Of a DNA stretch of 64,000 bases, positions 50,839 through 60,114 are shown piece after piece (position 1 is the stretch's first letter; every line of letters starts with the position of its first letter). Below the pieces are notes generated by a model. It searched no databases. It saw only the letters and a list, made by a program, of their open reading frames with translations, and was not told where the DNA came from. The position numbers and the translations under genes were made by a program. This stretch comes from Myxococcales bacterium (GTDB taxonomy: Bacteria > Myxococcota_A > UBA9160 > UBA4427): positions 62,407 to 126,406 of the forward strand of contig DUBZ01000041.1 of the NCBI GenBank assembly GCA_012960035.1. Reading direction: 5' to 3'.

Positions 50839-51705
50839 CTACGCCCCAATCCCAACCGGCGCCTCACCCGCAGCAGTCGTCCGATACATATGTCGCCGCT
50901 TCCCGGCGTAATCGTTCAACGCATAATGCTGCGTAAACCGGTTATCCCAAATCGCAATCGAATTCTGACGCCATCGAAACCGACAAGTATTCGCCTCGTG
51001 CAACGCATGTTTATTAAGACCCTCGATAAACGCCTCACCTTCCTCGGCCGACATCCCCTCGATCCCAACACTGTAAACCGGGTTCACAAACAACCCCCGT
51101 CGCCCAGACTCCGGATGAACACGCACCAGCGGATGCCGCTGCACTACCTGCGCTTCCTCGGTGTTGTTCACCTGCATGTTCTCAAGCAAGTCTTGCAAGC
51201 CCTGCATCTTGGGCGAATAGGCTCGATCGCCAGAGTGAAGCCCCACCATGTTGTCCACTTTGTCACGCAACGCATCGGGCAGGGTCTCGTATGCGTTAAT
51301 CATGTTTGCGTAGAGAGTGTCACCCCCAAAGGCCGGCACTTCTTTGGCTCGTAGGAACGTGACGTAAGGCGGTTCCTTCTGGAAACTGAAATCTGAATGC
51401 CAGGCGCCACCAAAAACGAAGCGCGTCTTTTCATCCGCTTCTTTGACGATCTCGATGACTTCCGAGTTTTCACTCATCGTTTCGATGAAGGGGATGTTGG
51501 CGGGCGGCCCAAACCGGCGGGTGAGGGCGGCCTGCTGATCGAGGCTGATGTCCTGATCGCGAAAGAAGATCACCAAGTGCTCGACGAGGGCTGCGCGAAT
51601 TTGAGTGAAGACTTCGTCGGAAACGTCCTGGCTAAAGTCGACACCTTCGATGTCGGCACCAATGGTGCCGGTCACCGGAAGCACTCGGATGCTGTCATTC
51701 GCCAT
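50839..51705 (-). CDS. TauD/TfdA family dioxygenase
   Basis: A 288-residue Fe(II)/2-oxoglutarate dioxygenase of the taurine/2,4-D family. Facial triad: AWHSDFSF (H103-x-D105) and the distal His in RFTQHYALNDY; the 2-oxoglutarate Arg in RRHMYRTT. IEGVDFSQDVSDEVFTQIRAAL and the GDTLYANMINAYETLPD stretch are typical. Start ATG 51705. Its promoter region contains the long inverted repeat. Converges with the PhyH gene. The substrate (sulfonate, phosphonate, or aromatic acid) cannot be read here. Confidence 0.93.
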   Translation of the reverse strand: MANDSIRVLPVTGTIGADIEGVDFSQDVSDEVFTQIRAALVEHLVIFFRDQDISLDQQAALTRRFGPPANIPFIETMSENSEVIEIVKEADEKTRFVFGGAWHSDFSFQKEPPYVTFLRAKEVPAFGGDTLYANMINAYETLPDALRDKVDNMVGLHSGDRAYSPKMQGLQDLLENMQVNNTEEAQVVQRHPLVRVHPESGRRGLFVNPVYSVGIEGMSAEEGEAFIEGLNKHALHEANTCRFRWRQNSIAIWDNRFTQHYALNDYAGKRRHMYRTTAAGEAPVGIGA

Positions 51706-51724
51706 AGGGTCTTTGTTCTCCGGG

Positions 51725-51893
51725 GCTAGGGGTCTGCGCGGCAGAAGGCGCACCCGCCCAAACGCGGATCCAACGCCGCTGCCTGCGTTGAGAAAGCTAG
51801 CGGTAGCCAGCTAAGAGCGGCGCTTTCGCGCCTTGCCATCGACAGGGTCTCCACATTTGGTCACGCACGCCTTCTGCCGCGCAGACTCCTAGC
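51725..51893. repeat. 169-bp element with 26-bp near-perfect terminal inverted repeats
   Basis: The left arm (51725-51750) and right arm (51868-51893) are reverse complements over 26 bases with one mismatch; both contain GTCTGCGCGGCAGAAGGCG. They enclose 117 bases that carry internal stems (GGCGC-tttc-GCGCC and GCTA/TAGC). Each end reads GCTAG or CTAG; the right CTAG contains the ilvD stop codon (minus TAG). No coding capacity. It may be a MITE-like insertion or a very long hairpin acting as terminator or processing site between ilvD and the TauD gene. Confidence 0.65.
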
Positions 51894-53772
51894 GCTTCTT
51901 GGGGACGACTTGGTTGGGGTCGCGCACAGCACCCTTCGACGCACTGGTCGTGAGTAGTGCATAGGCCTGTAAGGCCTTTGACACGGCGCGCTTTCGTTTC
52001 TCTTCGGGCTTCCATGCTGTGGCCCCGCGAGATTCCATTGCGGTTCGTCGAGCGTCCAGCTCGCCGGCCTCGAGCACAACGTCGATTGTCCGCTTGGGGA
52101 TGTTGATCGAGATCCGATCGCCGTTCTTCAGGAGGCCAATCGCCCCGCCCTCGGCGGCTTCGGGTGAAATGTGGCCGATCGAAAGCCCCGAGGAACCCCC
52201 GCTGAAGCGTCCGTCGGTTACGAGCGCGCAGTCTTTGCCGAGCTTCTTGCTCTTGAGGTACGAGGTCGGGTAGAGCATTTCTTGCATGCCCGGTCCGCCC
52301 TTCGGGCCCTCGTATCGAATGATGATCACGTCGCTGGCACGGATCTCGTCCTTGATAATCGCGTCGCAGGCCGAATCTTGAGACTCGAAGATGCGAGCAG
52401 GTCCTTCAAACACGAGGATCGATTCGTCGACGCCCGCCGTCTTCACGATGCAGCCGTCTTCGGCGATGTTGCCGTGCAAAACCGCAAGGCCTCCGTCGGC
52501 GCTGTACGCGTGTTCGGCTTCGCGGATGCAGCCATTCTCGGCGTCGAGATCGGCTTCGTCGTAGTACTTGTCCTGGCTGAACGCTTTTATCGTTCGAACA
52601 CCACCCGGCGCTGCAAGGGCGCGAGCCATGGCCGACTTGTCGGCGGTCTCGCTTCGCACATCGTGTTTCGCGATCGCGGCCCCGATGTTCTCTTCGTGGA
52701 CGGTGTGAGGCGTGGTGTGAAGTCGGCCCGCGCGCTGCAATGCGCCGAGGATCGTGAAAATGCCGCCAGCACGTCCAACGTCTTCCATGTGATAGGAGGA
52801 AGAGGGAGCGACTTTGCACAACGTCGGAACGTCTCGTGAGATTCGATCCATGTCCGACATCGTGAAATCAACACCGGCCTCGTGGGCGATCGCCAATAGG
52901 TGGAGGACCGTATTGGTCGAGCCCCCCATCGAGATATCGAGCGTCATCGCATTTTCGAACGCTTCAAAGGTCGCGATGCCCCGGGGCGAAACGCTGTCGT
53001 CTTCATCGTCGTAGTAGCGCTTCGCAAGATCGACGATGCCCTTGCCCGCAGCTTCGAAGAGTTCCCAGCGCATAGCGTGCGTGGCGAGCAGGCTGCCGTT
53101 GCCGGGGAGCGACAAGCCGAGTGCCTCGGTGAGGCAGTTCATGCTGTTCGCGGTGAACATGCCCGAGCACGAGCCGCACGTCGGACATGCCGAGCGTTCG
53201 ATGATGGCGAGGGTCTCGTCGTCGACGTCTTCGTTCTGGGACTGAACGATGGCGTCGATCAGGTCGAGGGCTTCAGGCAGAGCGTTGCCGTGGCGGTCTT
53301 TCGTCCCCACTGCTTTGCCAGCTTCCATTGGCCCGCCCGAAACGAAGATCGTCGGGATGTTGATCCGCATCGCGGCCATCAACATGCCGGGTGTAATCTT
53401 GTCGCAGTTCGAAATGCACACCATGGCGTCGGCCATGTGGGCGTTCACCATGTATTCGACGCTGTCGGCGATGAGGTCGCGACTCGGCAGCGAATAGAGC
53501 ATGCCGTCATGACCCATCGCGATGCCGTCGTCGACCGCGATGGAGTTGAACTCGACCCCGTACCCGCCGTTGGCGTCGATGACCTTCTTGAGCCGCTGGC
53601 CGACGTCCCACAAGTGGACATGCCCGGGAACGAACTGGGTGAAGCTGTTCGCGATGGCGATGATGGGTTTGTTGAAGTCCTCGTCTTCCATGCCGGTGGC
53701 GCGCCAAAGGGAGCGTGCGCCGGACATGTTTCGTCCACGGGTGGTCGTATAGCTTCGGTAAGGCCTGCTCAT
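51889..53772 (-). CDS. ilvD: Dihydroxy-acid dehydratase
   Basis: A 627-residue IlvD, slightly longer than the E. coli enzyme. The iron-sulfur and active-site cysteines are in SNCDKITPG and [22 protein letters not shown], with GGSTNTVLH and the C-terminal [15 protein letters not shown] motif. Catalyses dehydration in isoleucine/valine synthesis, and thus needs an iron-sulfur cluster. Start is ATG 53772, followed by [21 protein letters not shown]. Its stop codon lies inside the right arm of the inverted-repeat element. Confidence 0.97.
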   Translation of the reverse strand: MSRPYRSYTTTRGRNMSGARSLWRATGMEDEDFNKPIIAIANSFTQFVPGHVHLWDVGQRLKKVIDANGGYGVEFNSIAVDDGIAMGHDGMLYSLPSRDLIADSVEYMVNAHMADAMVCISNCDKITPGMLMAAMRINIPTIFVSGGPMEAGKAVGTKDRHGNALPEALDLIDAIVQSQNEDVDDETLAIIERSACPTCGSCSGMFTANSMNCLTEALGLSLPGNGSLLATHAMRWELFEAAGKGIVDLAKRYYDDEDDSVSPRGIATFEAFENAMTLDISMGGSTNTVLHLLAIAHEAGVDFTMSDMDRISRDVPTLCKVAPSSSYHMEDVGRAGGIFTILGALQRAGRLHTTPHTVHEENIGAAIAKHDVRSETADKSAMARALAAPGGVRTIKAFSQDKYYDEADLDAENGCIREAEHAYSADGGLAVLHGNIAEDGCIVKTAGVDESILVFEGPARIFESQDSACDAIIKDEIRASDVIIIRYEGPKGGPGMQEMLYPTSYLKSKKLGKDCALVTDGRFSGGSSGLSIGHISPEAAEGGAIGLLKNGDRISINIPKRTIDVVLEAGELDARRTAMESRGATAWKPEEKRKRAVSKALQAYALLTTSASKGAVRDPNQVVPKKR

Positions 53773-54304
53773 GTGGCGGAGTGTAACGGACACAGTGAGG
53801 GCCGGAAGACCGATTTCTACTTGGCGGTCAGGAGGTTCCGAGGTCACAACGAACGTGTGGGGTCGCTTTCGCGTCGCGCAAAACGAGTTTGCCGTCTGCG
53901 TCTGCGCCGCGACACGTCTCGCGATTCAGAAGGACTTCGCCCACGGCTACATCCCTTTCCCGCATTCGATTGATGAGGGGATCCACATGTTGCCCGTTGG
54001 GTCGAATCTGACTTTCGATCTTGGCCACCCTCGTGCTCGCATCGAGCGCGATTGGCAATTTGAGTTGCAGCCAGAAGAAGAGGGCGGTCCATAATGCGGA
54101 GCCCTTCCTGAACGTCCACATCGGGAACATCGGGCTGGCAGACCGGACCATCGGCTGCATTGTTTAGTCACTGGATGCTCGATGAGTGGTTAAACACGCA
54201 CCACGGCGCCGAGTGAATTTCTAGCGGCGCTCTCTCGTCGAACATGCCAAACTGCGCGTCGCGCGCGCTTTGGAAGACGACTGAATATGACGGGAGACGG
54301 ACCG
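53773..54304. other. Long gene-poor region upstream of ilvD and the LpoB gene
   Basis: About 530 bases between divergent genes. Short open frames exist on both strands (up to about 110 residues) but none shows a known motif, coherent start context or consistent composition, so I call no gene. The region may hold the ilvD promoter, leader and remnants of a lost gene. No Leu/Val/Ile-rich leader peptide was found by eye. Confidence 0.5.
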
Positions 54305-54982
54305 ATGGGATCCATAGAGCAGATGACAACGATAGAAAGTGGACGAACCTGGCACACCTCAAATTCGATGCAGATGACCGCCGCGCTGATCGCGCTCTTT
54401 GCGGTTGTACTCGCGAGCACGACGGGCTGTGCGCCGACGGTGAGCCGCGGTGGAGCCGGCACGAAGAATCCAGGCCTGAACGACGCAGCGCTGAGCACCG
54501 GTCTCGACAAAGCCGACCTCGACTACCTCGTTGAAGAAAACCTGAACGCGCTCTTCGATTCGCAGTTCTGGCAGCGGAGGATCCTCGACCATCCCGAGGA
54601 AGAGCAGCTCATCACCATCTTCCCCATCCGAAACGACACGTCCGAACATCTCGACGACCAGCTCGCCACGTTGCTGGGGTCGATCGAAACCTTTCTCGTG
54701 AACAGCGGCTCGGTCGGGGTCGTGAGTCGCGAACGCCAAGCGGATATGATGCGTGAAGTCGGCTACCAGCAGGGCGACGCCATTGACGCCTCGAGCGCTG
54801 CTCGGGTTGGCCGCCAGCTCGGTGCGAAGTACTACGTCACTGGCAAGGTCGGCGCGGTCGACGAAAAAATGAAGAAGGTCCGACGCGTGCAGTACAGCCT
54901 ATTCCTGCAGGTCATTGAAGTGGAAACGAGCATGATTCGATTCCAGAACGAGACTGCGAGGAGTAAGGCGATCAAGCGATAG
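54305..54982 (+). CDS. LpoB-family penicillin-binding protein activator lipoprotein
   Basis: A protein of about 225 residues with a hydrophobic signal (TAALIALFAVVLASTTGC) and a lipoprotein-like Cys. The body shows GGAGTKNPGLNDAALSTGLD, then IRNDTSEHLDDQLATLLG and VVSRERQADMMREVGYQ, the classic LpoB/CsgG-fold segments; GAKYYVTGKV closes it. Such lipoproteins stimulate a class A penicillin-binding protein across the periplasm. Start is ATG 54305 (GGGAG eight bases upstream); ATG 54287 is possible. It precedes a TPR lipoprotein gene by 67 bases. Confidence 0.9.
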   Translation: MGSIEQMTTIESGRTWHTSNSMQMTAALIALFAVVLASTTGCAPTVSRGGAGTKNPGLNDAALSTGLDKADLDYLVEENLNALFDSQFWQRRILDHPEEEQLITIFPIRNDTSEHLDDQLATLLGSIETFLVNSGSVGVVSRERQADMMREVGYQQGDAIDASSAARVGRQLGAKYYVTGKVGAVDEKMKKVRRVQYSLFLQVIEVETSMIRFQNETARSKAIKR

Positions 54983-55049
54983 GGGTGCTACTCGGTGGGT
55001 CTCCATAGGGGTTGCCCTCGTTGGGCAGAGCCGAAATCAGATTAAGCAT

Positions 55050-56432
55050 GTGCAGGCGTTGAGGTTGCTGGAATTGTTGAACACACGATCGCAACTTCTG
55101 CTGCTTGTATCGATCTGCTTGGTCGGACTACAGGGATGTGCGACCTACAGCGACAACACTGCAGCAGCGCGAGATCTCGCGTCGCTCGGCCAATACGACG
55201 AAGCCGTAGCGAAACTTGCTCCGCTACTCGGTGTAGACGCGGATGACCCGCACGCCCAGCCGGACCAGTTCAAGTCGGACCGGGCGCTGCTTCTGCTCGA
55301 ACGCGCCATGCTCCATCAAGCGCGCGGCGACTACGAAGGCTCGCAAGAAGATCTGTTGGTCGCCGACAAACAACTCGAACTAATCGACTTCACCAATACC
55401 GCTGCCACGGACATCGCCCGGTACTTATACAGCGACAGCTCCAGTCCCTATAAGATCTCGCCGGTAGAACGCCTGAGCCTGAACACACTCAACATGCTCA
55501 ACTTCCTCGCGGTTGGAGATTTGTCGGGAGCGCGCGTCGAAGCCAGGCGCTTCGGAGTGATCCGAAAGTTTTTGCAGGACACTGCCCCCGCTCACGCCCA
55601 TGGTGCGATCGGTTCCTATCTGGCTGGCTTCGTGCACGAGAAGCTCGGGGAAACCGGGCCGGCCCTGCGTCACTACAACGACGCGCTCGACGGCGGTCGC
55701 ATTTTCGGACTTGAGGGGACGGTTGCGCGCCTCGCCAGTCGTGCTTCTTACCGGGGTCCAAACGTGAAGAAGATCGTCGAGGCGGGCACAACGCCCGAAC
55801 CCGATGAAGGCGGGGACATCCTGGTCGTCGTTGGACTGGGACGCGTTCCTTACAAGGTTCCTAAGCGCATGCCGATTGGCGCGGCAATTGGAATTGTCGC
55901 CGCCGATATCTCGGGTGATCTCGACGTGTTGTCTCGAAGTGCGTTCAAGGTTGTGATCTTCCCCGAACTCGTTCCGGCGAGCGGTAGCTTTGCCGGCGTG
56001 CAATCCCGCGTCGACAACGGGACGATCGTCACTGACGCGGTGACCAACATTGGGGCGGAACTTGTCCGCGAATACGCCGAAGCCAAACCCAAGATCATTG
56101 CGGCCGCGGTGACGCGCATGATTTCTAGGGCAGTCGCGGCGGAAGGAGCGCGTCAAGCGGGACGCAAAATGGCCGGGAACGCCGGCGGCGCTGCCTTGAT
56201 TGGGGGGGTGCTTAGCGCCGTCGCCGAAGGCGTGCTTGTCGCCGCGGACAGGCCCGACACCCGTTCTTGGACGTTGCTACCCGAGAAGGTCTACGTGTCT
56301 CGAGCGCGTGTTCCAGCCGGAACCCATGAGGTCAAAGTTGAACTCGGTGGCGCATTCGCGAGCGCACAGCAGTTTTCCGTCGACGTTCCGGAAGGCGGCT
56401 ACGCCCTCATCGTCGTGATGCCGCTCCACTAA
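55050..56432 (+). CDS. TPR-containing lipoprotein (COG3014-like) of unknown function
   Basis: A 460-residue protein with lipoprotein signal (LLLVSICLVGLQGC, Cys at about 30) and several TPR-like helical repeats in the N-terminal 220 residues (ARDLASLGQYDEAVAKLAPLL, LLERAMLHQARGDYEGSQEDLL). The C-terminal half has hydrophobic segments and a Gly/Ala-rich stretch (GGAALIGGVLSAVAEGVLVAA). Proteins of this type often neighbour LpoB genes, as here, suggesting a role in envelope biogenesis. GTG start. Function unknown; certainty on the gene is high. Confidence 0.85.
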   Translation: MQALRLLELLNTRSQLLLLVSICLVGLQGCATYSDNTAAARDLASLGQYDEAVAKLAPLLGVDADDPHAQPDQFKSDRALLLLERAMLHQARGDYEGSQEDLLVADKQLELIDFTNTAATDIARYLYSDSSSPYKISPVERLSLNTLNMLNFLAVGDLSGARVEARRFGVIRKFLQDTAPAHAHGAIGSYLAGFVHEKLGETGPALRHYNDALDGGRIFGLEGTVARLASRASYRGPNVKKIVEAGTTPEPDEGGDILVVVGLGRVPYKVPKRMPIGAAIGIVAADISGDLDVLSRSAFKVVIFPELVPASGSFAGVQSRVDNGTIVTDAVTNIGAELVREYAEAKPKIIAAAVTRMISRAVAAEGARQAGRKMAGNAGGAALIGGVLSAVAEGVLVAADRPDTRSWTLLPEKVYVSRARVPAGTHEVKVELGGAFASAQQFSVDVPEGGYALIVVMPLH

Positions 56433-56467
56433 GAATTGTCGGCTCTCCCTCGGCCCGCGCTCGCCGG

Positions 56468-56839
56468 TTAGAAAAAACCGCCGATGGCTGCGAAGGGCAG
56501 GAACGCGAGATCGAGCGGGATCGTGAGCAACAGGAACAATGGCTTGATGGCGGGAATCATCGTCGAGGCTGCGACGCCCTTGGTCATGCCGAAGATGAGG
56601 TCGGTGTTGTATTCGTCGTCGCGCATGTCGAGGGCCGACGTGACTTCTGCGGTCGGTGCGTTCAGCACCACTTCGTTGGTGGTCTGATGAGTTGCGCTCA
56701 TGCGATTTTCGGCGGTCGCCGTAGAAGCGATGCCGACTGACGAGCCAAGCGCCACGACGAGGAACATCAAGCACGCAAATGCGTTTCGTGAATTTCGCGA
56801 AAATATTCGTGTTGTGCGCGTGCGATTCGAGAGGGTCAT
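56468..56839 (-). CDS. Small exported hydrophobic protein
   Basis: A 123-residue protein with a basic N terminus (NRTRTTRIFSRNSR), a signal-like helix (FACLMFLVVALGSSVGIAST) with possible AxA cleavage at ATA-E (about 43), then NEVVLNAPTAEVTSALDMRDDEYNTD and a C-terminal helix (FLLLTIPLDLAFLPFAAIGGFF). The end recalls YceK-like lipoproteins but no lipobox is present. ATG start with GGAGGAAGACC upstream (GGAGG, minus). Convergent with the TPR lipoprotein. Confidence 0.7.
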   Translation of the reverse strand: MTLSNRTRTTRIFSRNSRNAFACLMFLVVALGSSVGIASTATAENRMSATHQTTNEVVLNAPTAEVTSALDMRDDEYNTDLIFGMTKGVAASTMIPAIKPLFLLLTIPLDLAFLPFAAIGGFF

Positions 56840-57003
56840 GGTCTTCCTCCAACGGGGCCGATCTTAAAATGTAGGCTAGGGGTCGGCAAAGGTTCGGTTC
56901 GGCAAGTCCTGCGGAGCTAGTATGACGCAGCCCGCAGCCGACTTCTTCAACCGAAATTGAAGAAAATGAATCGAAACGAGAAGCTTCCCTATACTCGACC
57001 GCC

Positions 57004-58032
57004 ATGCAGCTTTCCGTCTCAGGGCATCCCCTCCATACCCGGTCATTGAGCGTCACCACAAAACTTGCTGACGCGGGTCGCCACGCCGCTTGGGCCGAAG
57101 TCATTGACTTGCGTAAGTGCGGGTTCGTGCCGGTTGCAGGTTTTTTGCAGCCTTCGGGCACGGTTCACCATATGACGATTGACGCCGAGATCGACCCGGC
57201 GAGCCGCACCATTCAACGTTTCGTTGGAGGGCAACCCACCCGCGCATTCGAACCCAGCAAGCTAACCCGCGGGGAGTGCTGCAGCGATCCACTCCCTCGG
57301 CTGGCAGCACTGGCTGGCGCGCAGCTGGGAGATGGTTTCAATGCTGCGCTGAGCCAGGCCTTCGGCGGGCCCCTGGGTTGTTCTCACTTGGTCACCCTCG
57401 CACAGCTATTCAACGGCGCGGTTTCGGCGTCGCTCGACTGGAACGGCGCCCGGCCAAAAGATGCGACCCCGTGGCGCCCCGACGAGCGAATTTTTCGGCG
57501 GGCCGTCGAACTTGATGGCTACCAGCGAGAAGACGGGCTGATTCAGGTGGTGGTGCAACTCACTGACGTACATTTCGCCGCGGCCCCCGAAGTCGCGTTT
57601 CCGATGCAAACCTTCGGTGCAGAGACCGAAGTTCGAATCAGCGCACTTGCCGACATCAAAGACGAAATGACGATCTCATCTCCGGCGGCCTATGTTCGAA
57701 CACGAGATTACGCAGGACTCGAAGAGGCTGAATTCGTCGATCAATCTGACGCGGTCGCATTCCTGAACGGTCAGAGCATGATTCGCGGGATCAGCAAGAG
57801 AGTGCTCGACGCATTTCCGAGCGGGGCGGGCAATGATCCCTTGCGCGATGCATTGCTCATGATGGCCCCGGGCTTTGTGCAGTGCTTGGCTTCACTATCC
57901 GAGCAGTGGCCTAAGGCCGCCAAAGCGGCCCCGTCACTCCTGGGGGTCTGCGGTCGTGACAACGCTTGTTATATGTGGCGAGACGGCGGGCCGGTGCGGA
58001 GCGCGAACGAAGACTGGGACGTCTCTCCGTAG
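57004..58032 (+). CDS. DUF2889 family protein
   Basis: A 342-residue protein. DUF2889 is recognised by the middle FGGPLGCSHLVTLAQLFNGAVS (about 120-141), preceded by AEIDPASRTI and DPLPRLAALAG. The N-terminal 100 residues (TRSLSVTTKLADAGRHAAWAEVIDLRK) and the C-terminal region after ISKRVLDAF are less characteristic. No function is established for the family. Starts ATG 57004; a TATACT element lies nine bases before the start codon, so the message may be nearly leaderless. Divergent from the small exported protein. Confidence 0.8.
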   Translation: MQLSVSGHPLHTRSLSVTTKLADAGRHAAWAEVIDLRKCGFVPVAGFLQPSGTVHHMTIDAEIDPASRTIQRFVGGQPTRAFEPSKLTRGECCSDPLPRLAALAGAQLGDGFNAALSQAFGGPLGCSHLVTLAQLFNGAVSASLDWNGARPKDATPWRPDERIFRRAVELDGYQREDGLIQVVVQLTDVHFAAAPEVAFPMQTFGAETEVRISALADIKDEMTISSPAAYVRTRDYAGLEEAEFVDQSDAVAFLNGQSMIRGISKRVLDAFPSGAGNDPLRDALLMMAPGFVQCLASLSEQWPKAAKAAPSLLGVCGRDNACYMWRDGGPVRSANEDWDVSP

Positions 58033-58084
58033 CGATCGTCGCGCAAGCGACGTCGTATTGCGTGTCCTACACGCCGTCCGCGTT

Positions 58085-59809
58085 CTACTCGTCGATCAAA
58101 TCGTCTTCGGACTCGCCGGTGAGAACCTTTTTCAAAACTTTGCCAGACGCGTTGCGGGGCAAGGGCTCGCTGCGAATATCCCAAAGGCTCGGGACCTTGA
58201 AGGACGCGAGGCTTTCGCCGACCCAGGCGTGCAACACTTCTTCGGTCGGTGATGTTCCGGCTTGGACCACCACGACGGCTTTGACTTCTTGGCCGAGAAT
58301 TTCGTGGTCCACGCCGATGACGGCGGACTCCGCGACGTCGGGGTGTGCGTCAATGCGGTGCTCGATCTCAATGGGATAGACGTTTTCTGCGGCGCGTAAA
58401 ATCATGTCGCGCGCGCGAGAATTGATGAACAAATAGCCGTCTTCAAGGCGACCCACGTCACCCGTCGCAAGCCAGCGCCCGGGCTTGATGGTTTCGGCGG
58501 TGGCCTTCGGGTTGTTCCAGTATTCGATCATGAGGTATGGGCTGCGCAGGTGGATCTCGCCGTAGGTTCCATCCGGAACTACTTTGCCGTCTTCGTCGCG
58601 AATTTGGATTTCGTTTGTGACAGACGCTCGGCCCACCGAGGTCGGCCGCAAGTTGAGTTCACGACCTCCGATCCCCGAACCCAGGCCGCCGGATTCGCTC
58701 AGCCCATAACCCAGGCCCATGTTCTTCGAAGAATTGGGGAACGCCTTGCGCATCTTTTCCTGCAACGCAGGACTTGTTGGCGCTCCACCGAACCCGACAT
58801 TTCGCATGCTCGACAAGTCGAACTTGTCGAGGCTCGGATGCGACACGACTTGCGGCCCCATACTGCCAAGCGCACTCCAAATCGTGACGTTCTCTTTTTC
58901 GATCAATCGGAGAACGTCTTCCGGGTCGAAGCGTCCCGTCCGATAGACCGTCTTCACGCCGGTCGCGAGCATCATGATGCCACCGGTATAGAGCCCCGAA
59001 AGGTGAAACAGGGGTGCCGTGATCAAGGCGGCGGGTGCGGGAGGCGCAGTGGCGTCTGCGGCCGGCGCATCGCCGAGTTTGCCCGCGAGCAATACGCGTT
59101 CGAGGCCATGCATTGTGTTCGTTTGGACGAACCCGACGAGTGCGCGATGCGAAACCACGGCCCCTTTGGGACGCCCGGTGGTACCGCTCGTAAACAGAAT
59201 GAGTGCGGCGTCGTCCTCGTCGATTTCGATAGAGGGTAGTTTCGCTTCCCTGTGACGGAGCAGGGCTTCGAAGTCGTTCTCGATTTGCAGGACAGGAACA
59301 CCGAGGTCGATCCCCGCAACGCGCTCCAGTCGCTTCGCGTCGCCGACGAGTAGCTTGCAGCTTGTGTGGGCTACTCCGAATTTGATTTCGTCCGAAGTCC
59401 ACCAACCGTTCAAGGCACTTACGATCGCGCCCAGACTGGTGGCGGCCCAAAACGTGATTAGCCATTCGGGACAGTTGGCGGCGAGGATCGCAACGCGATC
59501 CCCTTTTTGAATTCCGTAGTCGTCCGCGAGGGACCGCGCTACCGACGCGACCAGGTGAACGTGTTCGGCATAGCGGATTCGCCGATCGTCCTGAACGATG
59601 TATTCCTTGTCTCCGTAGAGCGCCGACATTTCGAGCAGCTCGCGCAAGCAGCGCTTGCGGTCGGCGAAGACTTCCATCTGTTCGCCGAGAACCGTTTCCG
59701 TCGTGACCGCGAACGGGCCACCTGCGCCGGTCAGTTGCTCGCGAACTTCTCGGCGAATGTCTTCTTCGTTCGGGGACGGGGGTGTGCTGGAGGTGTCTGC
59801 GGGGCACAT
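58085..59809 (-). CDS. AMP-dependent acyl-CoA synthetase
   Basis: A 574-residue ANL enzyme of the fatty-acid type. Motifs: LFTSGTTGRPKGAVVSH (about 209-225), GYGLSESGGLGSG, LATGDVGRLEDGYLFI with the adenylate Asp, and the C-terminal PRNASGKVLKKVL with catalytic Lys. Loosely conserved N-terminal residues 1-40 are acidic. Start ATG 59809, as family similarity begins after it. It activates a carboxylic acid; substrate unknown. Divergent from the PilZ gene. Confidence 0.94.
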   Translation of the reverse strand: MCPADTSSTPPSPNEEDIRREVREQLTGAGGPFAVTTETVLGEQMEVFADRKRCLRELLEMSALYGDKEYIVQDDRRIRYAEHVHLVASVARSLADDYGIQKGDRVAILAANCPEWLITFWAATSLGAIVSALNGWWTSDEIKFGVAHTSCKLLVGDAKRLERVAGIDLGVPVLQIENDFEALLRHREAKLPSIEIDEDDAALILFTSGTTGRPKGAVVSHRALVGFVQTNTMHGLERVLLAGKLGDAPAADATAPPAPAALITAPLFHLSGLYTGGIMMLATGVKTVYRTGRFDPEDVLRLIEKENVTIWSALGSMGPQVVSHPSLDKFDLSSMRNVGFGGAPTSPALQEKMRKAFPNSSKNMGLGYGLSESGGLGSGIGGRELNLRPTSVGRASVTNEIQIRDEDGKVVPDGTYGEIHLRSPYLMIEYWNNPKATAETIKPGRWLATGDVGRLEDGYLFINSRARDMILRAAENVYPIEIEHRIDAHPDVAESAVIGVDHEILGQEVKAVVVVQAGTSPTEEVLHAWVGESLASFKVPSLWDIRSEPLPRNASGKVLKKVLTGESEDDLIDE

Positions 59810-60114
59810 ATCGGAGAGGGTTCCTGGGCGGTGTGGCGGCGCCACACATGTGTGTTGCTCGTGCGATGCGCGCGAGTTGCGGCGTCATTTGAGGAAAGGC
59901 GGAGAGCGAGTCTACCGCGAGCCTTGACGCAGTTAAAGCGCTGATTCGATTGCACTTTTTTCACCTTCCCCGAGTTTGAATGCACTTACATTGTTTTGTT
60001 GTCACAGCTTGTGACCGATGTACTGGTGTGGGGAGTTTCTAGAAAATCCCTTCGGGTGATTATGCCGAGGGTGGGTCGTCGGACAGTGACCGATTGCGAG
60101 GAGTGCCGGATCCA
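59810..60114. other. Divergent control region (acyl-CoA synthetase / PilZ cluster)
   Basis: A 305-base gap holding a perfect dyad GTCACA-GCT-TGTGAC (60001-60015) and two direct copies of TGCACTT 30 bases apart (59951-59957 and 59981-59987). No gene seen. The spacing of three helical turns and the dyad suggest a regulator-binding region that might control either flank. Confidence 0.5.
60001..60015. promoter_or_regulatory. Perfect dyad GTCACA-N3-TGTGAC
   Basis: A 15-bp perfect inverted repeat about 100 bases before the PilZ start. The half-sites are those of CRP-type sites (TGTGA) but in reversed order (TCACA-N3-TGTGA rather than TGTGA-N6-TCACA), so a different regulator is more likely. Confidence 0.4.

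Noticed and set aside
52900..53973. A 357-codon frame on the plus strand opposite ilvD.
   Set aside because: Antisense to ilvD; contains no recognisable family segment.
58659..59888. A 409-codon frame overlapping the acyl-CoA synthetase in another minus-strand frame.
   Set aside because: Same strand, different frame from a clear AMP-binding enzyme; Arg-rich.
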